Shown: in pieces, positions 44,716 to 55,639 of the stretch | Layout of the letters: every line of letters begins with the position of its first letter | How positions within the stretch are numbered: position 1 is the stretch's first letter | Assembly: GCA_021234155.1 (NCBI GenBank) | Contig: JAJEKV010000006.1 | Span: 2,583,815-2,647,814, forward strand | Direction of reading: 5' to 3' | DNA length: 64,000 nucleotides | Source of the DNA: Isoetes taiwanensis | Lineage: Eukaryota; Streptophyta; Lycopodiopsida; Isoetales; Isoetaceae | Made by a program: the position numbers and the translations under genes | The notes under the pieces: model-generated | What the model saw: only the letters and a program-made list of their open reading frames with translations | The model's database searches: none | Told to the model about the DNA's origin: nothing

Positions 44716-47700
44716 CTAAAATAGCTGAGGAAAAATAACGTTTTTTCCACCAACACGTCCACTACGCCCATTACCTCCATCTTGAATTGTTGCTCCTGAG
44801 ACACTGACAAAGCTCTGAGGTGTTGCTCCAGGAATTGCTTGAAGGGAAGCATGAAGTTGTGATTGTGGAAGCTGTTGTCCCACCAAAAAATTCGGTACTG
44901 TATTATAATGCAATGTCTCAACAGTACCTGCAGCACATAATGACACCACATAAGCACACGAACCAAAAAGAAGAGGTAACAGCATAGCAGATACTGACTA
45001 CGATGCTTGTGCTGCTGGGTTAGCTGTGCAGTTGGCTGCGGAGGTAAGGGACCCTGTTGAGGCAATGGAAGGGGTTGCCCTTGCATTAGTCCCTAGAATA
45101 CAAAATAAGCAATCGGCATCAGATATGGTTTGATTGTTACAAAAGCAATCAGCATCGGCATGAAAATGTTCATACCTGTGGAACTTGCTGGAAATACAAG
45201 ATTTGACCTGGTTGACCATATATTAATGGCTGAGGATACTAGTAACAAGAGACCACAAAACCTTAGTACCGTAAATAGAAGATTCACAACCTCAATATTA
45301 CTTACTAATTGCCCGCTATGATGAGGATATGTGGGGGCAGGTTGCAGAGGTGGCCCTTGAGGAAGATATCGCATAGTTTGCTGTGGGGCATATGGAGGTG
45401 CAGCCACCTGCAAACAAAGATCATAATCATCTATTGCTGCCAGATTACCATATCACAATATGCATGCATGTCCAATTACATTGAAGCTAGAAAACTGATT
45501 GATGCGTCCAGCTAATGTAAGCAACCACTCACCTGTGGTTGAGTCTGAGGTGGAAGCTTCACTGTAGCTTGAGCAGGCAACACAGCAGGAATACCAGTGC
45601 CAGGGACACCAGGTAAAAAGGCTGGCGGTGGTAAATATGGAGCGCTTGATACAGCAGCGGCAGCTGCAGCCATGGAACTATTGTACTGGGTGAACTGAGG
45701 GAACTGACCAGGCTGCTGAATTGTTTGGTTCAGATTCAGACCAACTGGTACTCCCTGCATGGGAGTTACTGCTTGAAGCCCTGGCATAAAAATAGGACTT
45801 TGATTGATTGGTGACGCTGGCCTTGGCGCTGTAAAGACCGGGGTAAACACTTTTGCATTGGGGTTCAGCTTAAATTCCTGCAATGAAACAAATTAGCCAG
45901 CTATACATAAGGAAAATACACTACGAACGTTCTATGATGGAAATGAATATGATTCAGCCCTAGCTTGTAATTAATGGTGTCAAACTGCAACATACAATTA
46001 TGAAATATTTCAAGAACCTAATGTGATGATTCAATGTCGTATGGATGTGGAATACAATAATAAAACAGGGAGATACATAAATGAAAAAACAAATAAAAGG
46101 ATTGAAACTATAACAAGGAACATTTTATGGCAGAACCGTGTGAATACAATTATGAAATATTTAAAAACCTCATGTGATGATTCAAATTCATATGGATATG
46201 CAATAAAATAATAAAGCAGAGCGGCACATAAAAGAAAAAATAAATAAAAGGATTTAAAATATAACCAGGAACACTTATGGCACAAGTGTGTAAAAACACC
46301 CCATCTAGTACATTTACAAGTTTCCTTTTCGAATATCAAAGTCAAATGGTCTACCGCTAATACCTTGGCATTTGGGTTCAACAATGACTTCTTTGCTGCA
46401 GTAGAAGTCAATTGCCTACTAGATCTTGATTGACCAGTACTTTGTGTCATAGCTCCTGTTAACGAACCTAGAAGTATAATAAATTCATCAGACAGCTCAC
46501 CACTTATTACATTATATTGTGGGGGATAGTAATGACACATTACTTAGAACAGTTGGAATTGGAAGGGCTGATGCCGGTGGAGCAGCTGCAGATGGTGAAG
46601 TTATCGCACCAGAAGTGTCCAGCATTTCGGGTGATTCTAGGCTTCCATCAGCAGATGAGGGACACCAACCTTCAGCTGACGTAAGGATTTCGCAAAAGAG
46701 AAAAGATAATAAGAGATATTATTGATAATTTACATGTAGAGGCTTCCAAGTTACCTGTTGCCCTTAGCGTATGGATGTCCAAATCCTTCATCTGCTTGGG
46801 AAAACAAGAAATCTGATCATCATTTGAACCACACTCGTAAGAGAATTTTCACAAAACAACAGCACTACTACCGCTCGTTCAGAAAGACCTTCACTTAAAG
46901 ACTTCAGGTCCTTGGCCTGTTCCTCCTTTTTTTTAGTCTTCTTTGTGTTTTCTGGAAGCTTGAATTCCTGGAGATCCCTGCATATCATCATGTAAATGAT
47001 TTCAAATCTCTGTATGATGTTTGGACCAAAATTACACTAAGCAGTTTTCTGTGATTAGAGACATGCATACCTGTACTCTTCAGACACAGATGCCACACCA
47101 GGAACCATATGCAAAAACCCTCTTTCCGAATCTCCAGATGGGGAATGTGCTTCAACTGGACTCTGATAAGTTATAGTTAAACAGGTCACAATCAATTTTC
47201 CCTCCTTTGGACTCAACCAGGTAGTCATCCACTAAATGCTATACAAACACAGAAAGTAAAAGAAATGCAGTAGTACCTGCATGGGTTCAGCTGTTGTAAA
47301 TCTGCTAATCTTTTCCTCAGCCTCGCCTACAGATGGTGTGCTAAGGTTACTGTCACTATGGGTTGAAGAAGGACCAGCACTGGCTGTAAATGACTCGCCA
47401 AAGGTGTCATCATTGCACCCATCAATGCTTTTGCTTTCATCGTCATGGCCAGCATCAACTCCATTTCTATCTCTTATCACAGACGAAAATCTGCTTTCCT
47501 CGTCATGCTCAAGCTCAGGATCCAACTCGAAACCTCGTTCCTGCAAAGCATAGAGTACATTTACATTTTCTCCAATTTGGTCCACTGTTTCCTTTCAAAT
47601 ATTTGACAACCTCTGCAAGATGAAGATTCCGTGTGGATTGTCCTTCAATCTCTCGTGCAATCCTCCATGCTTCACGTTCACGTTCCCTGGTTTGTGGTCC

Positions 47701-48800
47701 TTTTTCCAACTTTGTAGTATAAAGCTCCTCATTGAATGTACTCTCAACCCCAAACAAAGCTTTATTTGTCTCAAATTGGTCCCAATTTCTGCAATAATTA
47801 AAACGGCTTCTGTTACAACAAATTTTATGGTGGCGTTGCTGTTGGAACTTCAAATATGAGTGTGACTTATTATCATCATGCCTTACTGCACCAAAGTAGA
47901 GCTATTTAACCTGTTCCAGGTACTTTGGAACGTAGATTCCAAGCTAAGATTTTTTGGAGCTTCACTATCAGGCTTCCATGGTTTCAGTTCTCTCTCCACA
48001 TCACGAGATCTAGCTTGTGATATCACAGAATCCGTTACAAGGTCAGATCTATTTTCTCTAGCCCGCCCATTAGACAACCCATCTCCTGTAAGTGAAACAT
48101 CCTGCAGCAGGAAATACAAGATAAAGCAAAATGTGAGATACACATGATAATGTTTGTTTCTAATAATTTAACAAGGATGACCTTTGCTATAATTTGTACA
48201 AAATCTTTTGCATATATAATAAATGTTTTGAGGGGCGCTTTCCGTGCAGCATCTTTAACAGCTTCACTCTTCCCTCCTTTTACAGAACCGTCTTTAATAA
48301 GGCGAGCCATCTTTAACACAACACCTGATTAAGATTCAGCTATTCCCATGTCAAGTTGTGTTTACCAGCAGTCAAAATGATAAGGATAAAAAACACTAAC
48401 CAAAATCTTTTTCCGCATTTGCAGTGTGAAAAATCCCAGAATATACTGAGCCATTTTTTACTTGTACTTCCACAAACTGGCCAATGAGACACATAGTCAA
48501 AAATAACAACCTATCATGTAGAGGATGGTCAAAATTGCTTCCTCTGTCTCCTGTATCATTATCTTCAGTTGGTCTTCCACTACTGGTAGGGCTAGTGCTA
48601 TTACTGTTAGAATAATTTTGAGGGGCATGAGCTGGACCAATGCCAGAGGTGTTAGTCGAGGACTTTGTCTGTGATGAAGATCTCCAGTTTGGGGCATCTG
48701 ATCGATATGCTGTATCAAGACGGTTCGCTGCATCTCTCTCGGATCGCCTGCGACCCCCTCCATTGGCAGCAAATGATCTTTGGGCCTGTTGATGGTTCAT
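44716..48800 (-). CDS. Ataxin-2-like / CID-type protein (Lsm, LsmAD, PAM2)
   Basis: Fifteen coding exons: 48800-48401, 48324-48182, 48101-47911, 47788-47611, 47540-47277, 47162-47071, 46977-46872, 46791-46755, 46675-46544, 46467-46364, 45877-45533, 45407-45306, 45229-45176, 45092-45002 and 44927-44716. All have GT-AG introns and compatible phases, giving 816 residues. The start [14 protein letters not shown] was chosen because the frame upstream in the exon has no ATG. An Lsm domain spans about 95-175 ([37 protein letters not shown]). LsmAD follows ([26 protein letters not shown]). PAM2 is doubled, LLNPNAK then [14 protein letters not shown], around 540-565. The C-terminus is Pro/Gln-rich. 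The family binds RNA and poly(A)-binding protein in the cytoplasm. It appears intact. Confidence 0.92.
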
Positions 48801-49756
48801 TATGCTTGGCGTTGGATTAGAGAAATCAAGATGTTTCAAAGGCCTTGAGCTAACATGATCCCTGAAAGCACATACCCATTAGTAAGAAGTCACAGCCACA
48901 AATAAAACTAAACGAAATGCCAGAGTCAATTTATACATGACTGCAGAAGAACTAACACCACTTTTAGGTCTCTAAAAGAGTAAGGCCAGCTCCACAGATC
49001 AAACAGCCATTGGACAGCAAATATTATGCCATAGTTTACTCCACTGGTTAGAGCCATCTTAATTTCCAGCAGTTTAGATATTAGATTAGATTGTGGTTTA
49101 AAATACATGGCTCTAGGCATTCTTATTTGCCTCCAGCTGTATATCAAACTATATCAGCATTCACTTGGTCTTGTAAACCAAAGCAGTCTCCTATAGACAT
49201 GAATAAAGATTTTCTGTCTTTCTGTAGATAAGGATCAAATCTCGTGGAACCTCCCTGCTTTGAGAATCTGTCGTAGTAATTTTAGTAGCACTAATTATGC
49301 GTTGCCCCACTGGACATAAAAGATGGTGATGAATATGCTCCGATATTGATCCTGTTGATCGTGTGTCGTTTCCTTTAGCTTCCATATTAGTAAGAAACTT
49401 CTCAAGTAAACCTTGTCAAAAACGTTCTCTGATACAGATAGGTTGTCAAAGTAGTTGTTTGTAGCAGTTTCTTGGGTATATTAGACCTGGATGTCGTCTA
49501 ACAAAATCAGCACATGTTGTAGATACCTTTGATAATGCCTTCAAATCCATAACTGGCTAAAATACAGGCTGCTCCGCAATCCACCAAGCAAACTTTACTG
49601 AACACTAGCCCCAACTCCGTTGCCCACAAGCATTTGCATTATCCTTTTCCAGTAAAGTTGCAATCCTGGTCTAGAATAAGAAAACCTAAAAGAAGACAAA
49701 TCCCAAAACCTAGACCAGCAAGAGGAGTCATTTGAACAGGGGAAATTTTCACTAAC

Positions 49757-50040
49757 CTGTGACTGAGAGGGCAAAGATTGAATTCCACAAGAAGCTTGAA
49801 AGTGCGCGATCCCGACAAAATGTTGAACAGGAGACTTGGGAGGCAGGAAAAGGGCCGGCAGCTTCGCGGTCCTCTCTGTTTTGAAGATGTTAGCTTGGAA
49901 TGGCCCCGCCTTTTGGATCAACACCATAGCCAGAAGAAAGAGAAGAAGGGGAGGGGTGTATGGAAAAGAGAGGGTTTTGGATTCAGGGACTAGAGCGCCG
50001 CTGCCGTTAGCGGCGCCGCTGCGAACGCGATGGGCGCCGC
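49757..50040 (-). other. 5' UTR exon of the ataxin-2-like gene
   Basis: The donor AG|GTTAGTG lies at 49756/49757. Intron 1 runs to the acceptor GCTTTCAG just upstream of the second exon at about 48852. An ATG-led frame from 49927 (MVLIQKAGPFQ) cannot join the coding frame of exon 2, so this exon is read as untranslated, possibly with an upstream ORF. The GC-rich end (GCGCCGCTGCCG...) at 49995-50045 suggests the start site is near 50040. Intron 1 (48853-49756) holds nothing else recognisable. Confidence 0.6.
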
Positions 50041-50224
50041 CATCGCCCTGCAGGAAAACTCTACGGTGTCTACGGAAACTGTCTGCTTCAGCTCCAGCAT
50101 ATTCCTGCTCAGAATATTATGTCTGTCCTCAAGCTGATTTCCATAATCCCATCCTCTATATAGTTTGAAGTTGGAATCCTTCTTAGGGTGCTTTCCCATG
50201 TGCAAAAAACCTCTAGGTTTCTGA

Positions 50225-50347
50225 GGGTGCAAATATCGTTACCCTGGTTTTGGTGATTCCGTCGCGGTGAATATTTTCCCGCGGAATCACAGACCCTCCG
50301 GGAACGGGATCCGTTCCGGAGGCCCCGTTATCCGTACCTGACAGCGT
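50225..50347. repeat. Left inner inverted repeat
   Basis: Pairs with 52277-52395 in inverted orientation. Shared pieces include GGGAACGGGATCCGTTCCGG and GGCCCCGTTATCC. It contains a nested palindrome around GGGAACGGGATCCGTTCC. The pair brackets the cold-shock gene. Confidence 0.8.
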
Positions 50348-50719
50348 CAGGTGTACCTTCTGATGGATCCCAACCATCCATCTCTAGGGTCCATCCTGGC
50401 CGTCTGTTTTATACCTTCCGGCAGAATCACATTCGGAAAATACCACAGGACGGAATCACCGCCCTTTTATTCCACGGGACGGAATCACCATTCCAAATAT
50501 CCTAGTAAAAATTCAAATTTTTTACTGTCATGATCTTCTTCTGAGAACTAGTGCCGGTTATGGCGGCTTGCTCCGGCGATAGATGGCGATTGAACAATCG
50601 CCCATCAATGGAGCTTTAATCCAGATTAAATCTCTTTGTAGGAGGTCAGATTTGGCTCCTTTTTATTCTAACCCTTTTTTCTGCTGCTCGAATCTACCCT
50701 AGTTGCGCCAAGCTTTGCA

Positions 50720-51121
50720 ATGGCGGATTCAGGCTCAGCAGGATCCGGCGAGGCGAAGAAGACCGGAAAGGTGAAGTGGTTCAACAGCACGAAAGGTTTT
50801 GGTTTCATAACTCCGGACGACGAAGGGGAAGATCTGTCTGTGCATCAAACATCGATTCATGCTGATGGGTTCCGGTCGCTGAAAGACGGCAAATCTGTGG
50901 AGTTCTTGGTAGATCAGGGCGAAGATGGCAGGGCCAAGGCCATAGATGTGACGGGCCGAAAGGCGCCTTTGTTCAAGGGGCTCCAAGGCGTGATGCAGGA
51001 GGCAGAGGATCTCGCTATGCAGGAGGCAGAGTTTCTGTTGCAGGCTTTTGATTGCAGAGGTTTCTGGTGCAATGAGGTTTCTGTTTCTCTGTTTCCTCTG
51101 TTTTTCTCTTTTAGTTTTTAG
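50720..51121 (+). CDS. Cold-shock-domain protein, C-terminally altered, inside transposon
   Basis: 133 residues from ATG 50720. The cold-shock domain (about 15-79) has [14 protein letters not shown] (RNP1) and [12 protein letters not shown]2 has Ser where Phe is usual. Such domains bind single-stranded RNA or DNA, and plant members act as RNA chaperones. They normally continue into a Gly-rich tail with CCHC knuckles. Here the reading frame gives a Gln/Glu-rich tail instead, while the +1 frame reads [20 protein letters not shown], a Gly/Arg-rich tail, then stops. So a one-base change near 50965 seems to have cut off the original tail. No knuckle remains. No intron or poly(A) trace was noted. 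Expression is unknown. Confidence 0.65.
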   Translation: MADSGSAGSGEAKKTGKVKWFNSTKGFGFITPDDEGEDLSVHQTSIHADGFRSLKDGKSVEFLVDQGEDGRAKAIDVTGRKAPLFKGLQGVMQEAEDLAMQEAEFLLQAFDCRGFWCNEVSVSLFPLFFSFSF

Positions 51122-51940
51122 CATAGTTATTTGGTTTTGACCATTGATCGCTCCTGGGCTTTCTCAACCTGGGCTTTCTCCAAGACTGATCCTTACTATT
51201 GCCTCTTTTCCTGTTGCTATGGAGTCGGTTCCTGTATGAATTTATTTTCATGAGAGTTTCATGAGAGTTTAAATATCATCTGGGCGCTTCAAATCCTTCA
51301 TACCTGACACTGTGTATCTCGGATTCGGGGTATTCAAGCCCTGCCGCTGGGCAAATATCCTGCAAAAGAGCAAAGGAGAGATTATTGTTAATATGAGATA
51401 CCAAGGCTCCACCTATTTGGAAGAATAGCCCAAATTGCACGGTGCACCCGGAGTTTTTCAACTGAAAAAATCAAAACTACGTGAATCCGAGCCTCGCTGC
51501 ATCGATCTCACTCATAACTGCCATTAATCGACCGATTTTGCACTCTGGACTGGTTAAACTAGTCGAAATCCGTATGATCTGTTCAAATTAGAGCCTTTAA
51601 TTCTTTCAAATTGGATCGTTTTTTCCTCTCAAATGCATCATTCTTGTTTTCTTTTGCAATTGGGTGACCTTTTGCAAGATTTAGTTCGGCCATGGCATTG
51701 CCAATATTGGCAAGGGGTTCAAATCCCCATCCATAAAAATTCTGGGCATTGCATAGAATAACAATGGACAGGTAGACAAAAAATGGAGGTAGACAAAAAA
51801 TGGAGTAGCACAAGTATTTTCTTCCAATTCAATCCACCCTGCTTGCTTTTGCAAGCAAATGTAGCAAGCAAATGTAAGTTATACTTTGAGAATCTGCCGC
51901 TCATCTGCAGAAATTGAGAATGGCAAACATTGGGCTTCTC
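51122..51940. other. Transposon interior without gene
   Basis: Lies between the cold-shock ORF and the right repeat arm. Short duplications such as CCTGGGCTTTCTC (about 51155 and 51167) and AGGTAGACAAAAAATGGAG (about 51773 and 51788). No domain recognised. Confidence 0.45.
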
Positions 51941-52345
51941 CAGGTGATTCCTTCCCGAAGAATAGTACGCGGTGATTCTACGGGGGAGAATATTATCGCA
52001 GTGATTCCACGGGGGAGAATATTTACGCGGTGATTCCACGGGGGAGAATATTATCGTACGCGGTGATTCCACGGGGGAGAATATTACGGTATGCGGTGAT
52101 TCCACCCCGCAGGATCAATTCCATGTGATTCCACCCCGCAGAAGTGGAACGGGGTGATTCCGTCTGGCGGAATTACAAATTGGTGATTCTGCCCGGCAGA
52201 ATTACAAGTTGGTGATTCCGTCCGGCGGTATTCTACCGTTGTGATTCCGCGGGGAAGTATAAAATGGACGGCCGTACTGTCAGGTATGGATAACGGGGCC
52301 TCCGGAACGGATCCCGTTCCCGGAGGGTCTGTGATTCCGCGGGAA
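51941..52345. repeat. Subterminal GTGATTCC repeat array, right arm
   Basis: About twelve copies of GTGATTCC (or GTGATTCT) are spaced 22-45 bp apart between 51943 and 52340. They are typically followed by ACGGGGGAGAATATT or by a C/G-rich CCGGCGGAATT-like tail. The left arm has the reverse complement GGAATCAC at about 50283, 50425, 50453 and 50483. Such arrays are common binding sites for transposases. Spacing and sequence are too irregular for CRISPR. Confidence 0.75.
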
Positions 52346-52590
52346 AGTATTCACCGCGATGGAATCACCAAAACCAGGGTAAGGATATTTTCACCCGGTT
52401 TCTGAAGGTCTGGTCTGCTATTCCGATGTTACCATGAGTTAAGAACCTGAGTGGCTGAGGTTAAGAACCTCACTTGGAAAGTAATCCCCACGATTACTTT
52501 TGGACCTGTGCCTGACCTCATCCAGGTCCGTCCGTCCATGGGAAAGCACCCTTAAGACATTTAATACGAGGAAAGCAGTGTTTGTGCTAG

Positions 52591-52685
52591 GGAACCCACC
52601 AGTCAGGCGGGCGTCGCTGCGAGCCCCGAGCGGCGGAGCCGCCTGCCGGTTTCCCGCCGAAAACCTGTGACAGCCGGTGGGTTCC
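52591..52685. repeat. Short GC-rich inverted repeat
   Basis: GGAACCCACC at 52591-52600 and GGTGGGTTCC at 52676-52685 bracket 75 bp of GC-rich DNA that can itself fold (GGCGGAGCCGCC). It could be a small MITE or a structured leftover. No target duplication is clear. The minus-strand frame across 52918-52439 is not a recognisable gene. Confidence 0.45.
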
Positions 52686-52927
52686 TCACGTGGCCCACCT
52701 TTAGGTGGAAATTTCGTAGACATGCAGCAGAGCAGGGGAAGAATAGCGGCGAAGATAACTCCGGCGATCGCCATAGCCAGACCACCGATTTGCCTTGTCT
52801 TAAGCCGTTGTCTGTCGTAGTTGAAGACTGTGACCCGCCATAGCCAGTCTTGCCTGTGGATATTTGGTAATAGAAGAGGCATGCGAAGAGGAGCACGGGT
52901 GATGCATTCTGTCATCACCCTTTCTGT

Positions 52928-53102
52928 CGTATTTGCTCGTGTTCCATATCAGAGTTCCTTGGCGTATTTGCTCGTGTTTCATATCAAAGTTCTTGGCGTA
53001 TTTGCTCGTGTTTCATATCAGAGTTTCTGCCGTATTTGCTCGTGTTTCATATCAGAGTTTCATATCATGCTCTTATTGCTCGTGTTTCATATCAAAGTTT
53101 CT
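52928..53102. repeat. Minisatellite, 34-35 bp unit
   Basis: CGTATTTGCTCGTGTT(T/C)CATATCA(G/A)AGTT units start at 52928, 52963, 52997 and 53031. A fifth, diverged copy lies near 53071. Units are head to tail without unique spacers. Confidence 0.85.
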
Positions 53103-54405
53103 TGACAAAGCCTTCTGGAAGTTTCTCGGTGGAGCTGAAGCGGTGCCGCCTGAGCTTCCAGAAAACTAGATACCTGAAAAAAAATACACCATAACCCACA
53201 GAAATTTCCACCTAGCGATGGGTTACGTGTTGTGTGTGCATCTATATGCTAGTTGTGTGGGCAAACTTTTTAGATCTCGTCAAAAAAAAATCTTAGGGCC
53301 ATGTTTAGAGACGTAAAGGAATGTTGGCTCGCGTTTTGCTCCCTTGTCCAATCCCCTTATGACACATGGCAGATATTCTAACCGGGGAATTACACTAAAC
53401 ATTTTTTCTAGTGGAAGTCATTGTTTTCTTTTTACAACCTTATCCTCTGAAAGTATAGTAAAGGTCTTAGAATTGGCTAGTAAAAGTTTGCGAATGAACA
53501 GTAAAATTTGTAGAATGGTTAGTAAAAGAAGTAGAAAGGTTAGTAAAAATGCAAGAACCACACAGTAAAAACACAATTCAGAAAATTAGTTAAAGCTTCC
53601 CATAGTTCCATTCATATAGTTCTCGGTTACATTGACAAAGTAAAAGCTTGCCCTAAATAAAAGTGCAAATACTTTATAAAAACAGAACAAAGCTCGATTT
53701 GACGCCATTACAACCTTCAAAGTTACTGAAGAAGCCTAAAAAACCTGAAAAAGACAGATAAACAAGTTAGATCTATAATATTTTATAGAAATAGAGATAA
53801 TTGGACGACTTAGCTTACCTTACCTTAAAATATACAACAAGTCCACCTTTAGAACTTCAAAAACCAAGGTAGAATCCTCAAAAAATACAATAATACAGCT
53901 TATTATTCATAAAAGCCATCAAAACAGAGCCTAAAGCGACTCATAATCTTCTGCATGTTACTCCCAGATGCATCATCGGCCATTATCTGCAAGAAATCAA
54001 AATAAAAATTAAAGCACACTAACAAAATCAAGCTAAAAGCAAGAAAACAATTTAGAACACTGAGAATCAAGAACATTGTTGTCAAGAACACTGTGAATCA
54101 AGCCGTCAGTCACCACAACACCACAAATCAAGTAAAAAAGAAGCCCCTACTCCAAAACTTCAGAAAATGAAGAAAAATTAAGGTGTTGCTACCAAGAACC
54201 AAGGCACTGCAAGAAAAAAGTGATCCTGAACGGCATGCAACAGCATGCAGAGCCTAAAAGCTCAGGAAATATGTGAGCGTCGCAGCGATCGCCATATCCG
54301 GAAGCTCGCAAAAAGAAAGGAACGAAAAAATGAATTGCAAAAACTTCGTAAAGGCGAATGACGTGTCGGCTGACATGGCAGAACACGAGGCAACATCCCT
54401 TTACG
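53103..54405. other. No recognised gene
   Basis: AT-rich DNA. AGTAAAA words recur at 53457-53575 (GTTAGTAAAAG, ACAGTAAAA). A possible minus exon near 53980 (MADDASGSNMQKIMSR) is too short to judge. No repeats with clear boundaries. Confidence 0.4.
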
Positions 54406-54408
54406 TTA

Positions 54409-54512
54409 GGGCAAAGGCTCCTTACATGACTTTTCGTGTTGTCAAGTGGGCCTCTGTGATAACGCGCGCGACCCACTTTCCAACACGGAAAGTCGTGTAA
54501 GGAGCCTTTCCC
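54409..54512. mobile_element. Tourist-like MITE, 104 bp
   Basis: Near-perfect inverted arms of about 37 bp run GGGCAAAGGCTCCTTACATG to AAGTGGG and return as CCCACTTT to GTAAGGAGCCTTTCCC. The loop contains ACGCGCGCG. The flanks are TTA at 54406-54408 and 54513-54515. A TTA duplication with GGG/CCC tips fits a PIF/Harbinger-derived MITE. It would fold into a long hairpin if transcribed. Confidence 0.75.
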
Positions 54513-54515
54513 TTA

Positions 54516-55639
54516 TCCGGAACTTTTCATTGTCTTTATAGAAAACCATAAGAAAACTTGCTAGAACAATTCCTACAATAAACTAACAACCGAAAAAATT
54601 GCAATTTCAACCGGTTGGTTTATAGTGTTCCCCGAACTTTGCCCAACACTGCTAGTTAGTCTCCAAGTGGGGACAGTATGTTGGAGCTACATGCAAGTAC
54701 TTTCCAAAGCATTGTTTATAATGTTGCAATATAATAATGTTGCCTATTGGATGTTAAAAAATGCTCTTCTTCTTGGTTACAATTTGATGTATGGGTATGT
54801 TGGAAGGGCGTGATATGATTTGCCATTTCATGAAACGGTATGTTTATAAATATTATTATAACATATATAAAGCAAATGCCATTTCTGTTTGAACCTAATA
54901 TTTTTTCGCCAGGAAAATATGTGAGCATGCCACCTGTCCTTGAAAAAAAAAGCATAAATGAAAATTAAATAAATAATGGCGACATGTTTTCTTGCTTCCG
55001 AAGCAATCCCCTGCTCTACTCTATGCATTTGCCGGAGACTTTGTAGCGGCAATGGCAAATCCGTCTCGGTTATGCCATTTAAGCAGCCAGTTTCAGGCTC
55101 CGTCTTCCATTTCTTCCTTCTTCAGGACCTTATGTGAAGCGGCCAGTTTCAGACTGCAATCCAGGGCCTAGCTCCAACAAACAAATCATCTTTGCTGGAT
55201 TTAGAAGCTCAAGACGAACACCCACAGTTTTTTTCAAGCGGTGCATTTCGCAGCAGAGCATGAGTCAGAGGAGTGGGCACCTTCTCATAATATCCTGGAG
55301 TCCATCCTCTGTTGAAGTGCGCTTTTGCAGGTAATCAGACATCCAGGTGCAAGTTTTAGGGTCAGGTGTCGAACCCTATCATTTTAATTTCTTTTCATGT
55401 TTTTTCTCTCAAAACGTCTGCTTCTCCAAATGGTCTGCTCTTAAAATCATCAACTCAGAACCGTCTGCTCTTAGGATCCTCTGCTAACAATGTTAAGAAG
55501 TTTATATGAAGTGAATTTGTTGTTGCATTGGATGTGTCAGCTCTTCAGAATGAGCACATATGAAGCTAAAATACTACATTTTGGTAAGGTGCCATGCCCC
55601 TTTTATTCCCAAATCTGATCATATTTCTACTCTTCTACT
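54516..55639. other. No recognised gene
   Basis: Small ORFs of 60-79 codons on both strands lack domains. A duplication AGCGGCCAGTTTCAG / AAGCAGCCAGTTTCAG occurs near 55080 and 55135. Confidence 0.35.

Larger units (their letters stand above)
50186..52551. mobile_element. Long-TIR DNA transposon carrying a cold-shock gene, 2,366 bp
   Basis: The termini are GGGTGCTTTCCCATG at 50186 and its reverse complement ending at 52551, flanked by TTA at 50183-50185 and 52552-52554. Further in, a strong inverted pair of about 115 bp matches: 50225-50347 against 52277-52395, for example TTACCCTGGTTTTGGTGATT. A looser match continues to the GGCCGTC...TTTTATAC blocks at 50397 and 52257. Many GTGATTCC words point inward from both arms. 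The only gene inside is a cold-shock-domain ORF. No transposase is present. A 3-bp TTA duplication and GGG termini fit PIF/Harbinger, but long arms also occur in foldback and Mutator-like elements. Confidence 0.72.

Noticed and set aside
49595-49927. ATG-led frame in the first exon of the ataxin-2-like gene as the true N-terminus
   Set aside because: Joined through the splice site it enters a stop at once in exon 2. The only frame compatible with the Lsm domain has no ATG in exon 1.
52439-52918. Minus-strand frame containing FNYDRQRLKTRQIGGLAMAI plus a hydrophobic stretch, reminiscent of an FXYD membrane peptide
   Set aside because: The spacing between F-x-Y-D and GGL differs from FXYD proteins, the family is not known from plants, and the frame runs through a transposon end. 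Chance resemblance.
51941-53102. CRISPR-like arrays (GTGATTCC repeats and the 34-bp repeats)
   Set aside because: The first has irregular spacing and no constant repeat length. The second is head-to-tail without unique spacers. The context is a plant nuclear genome.
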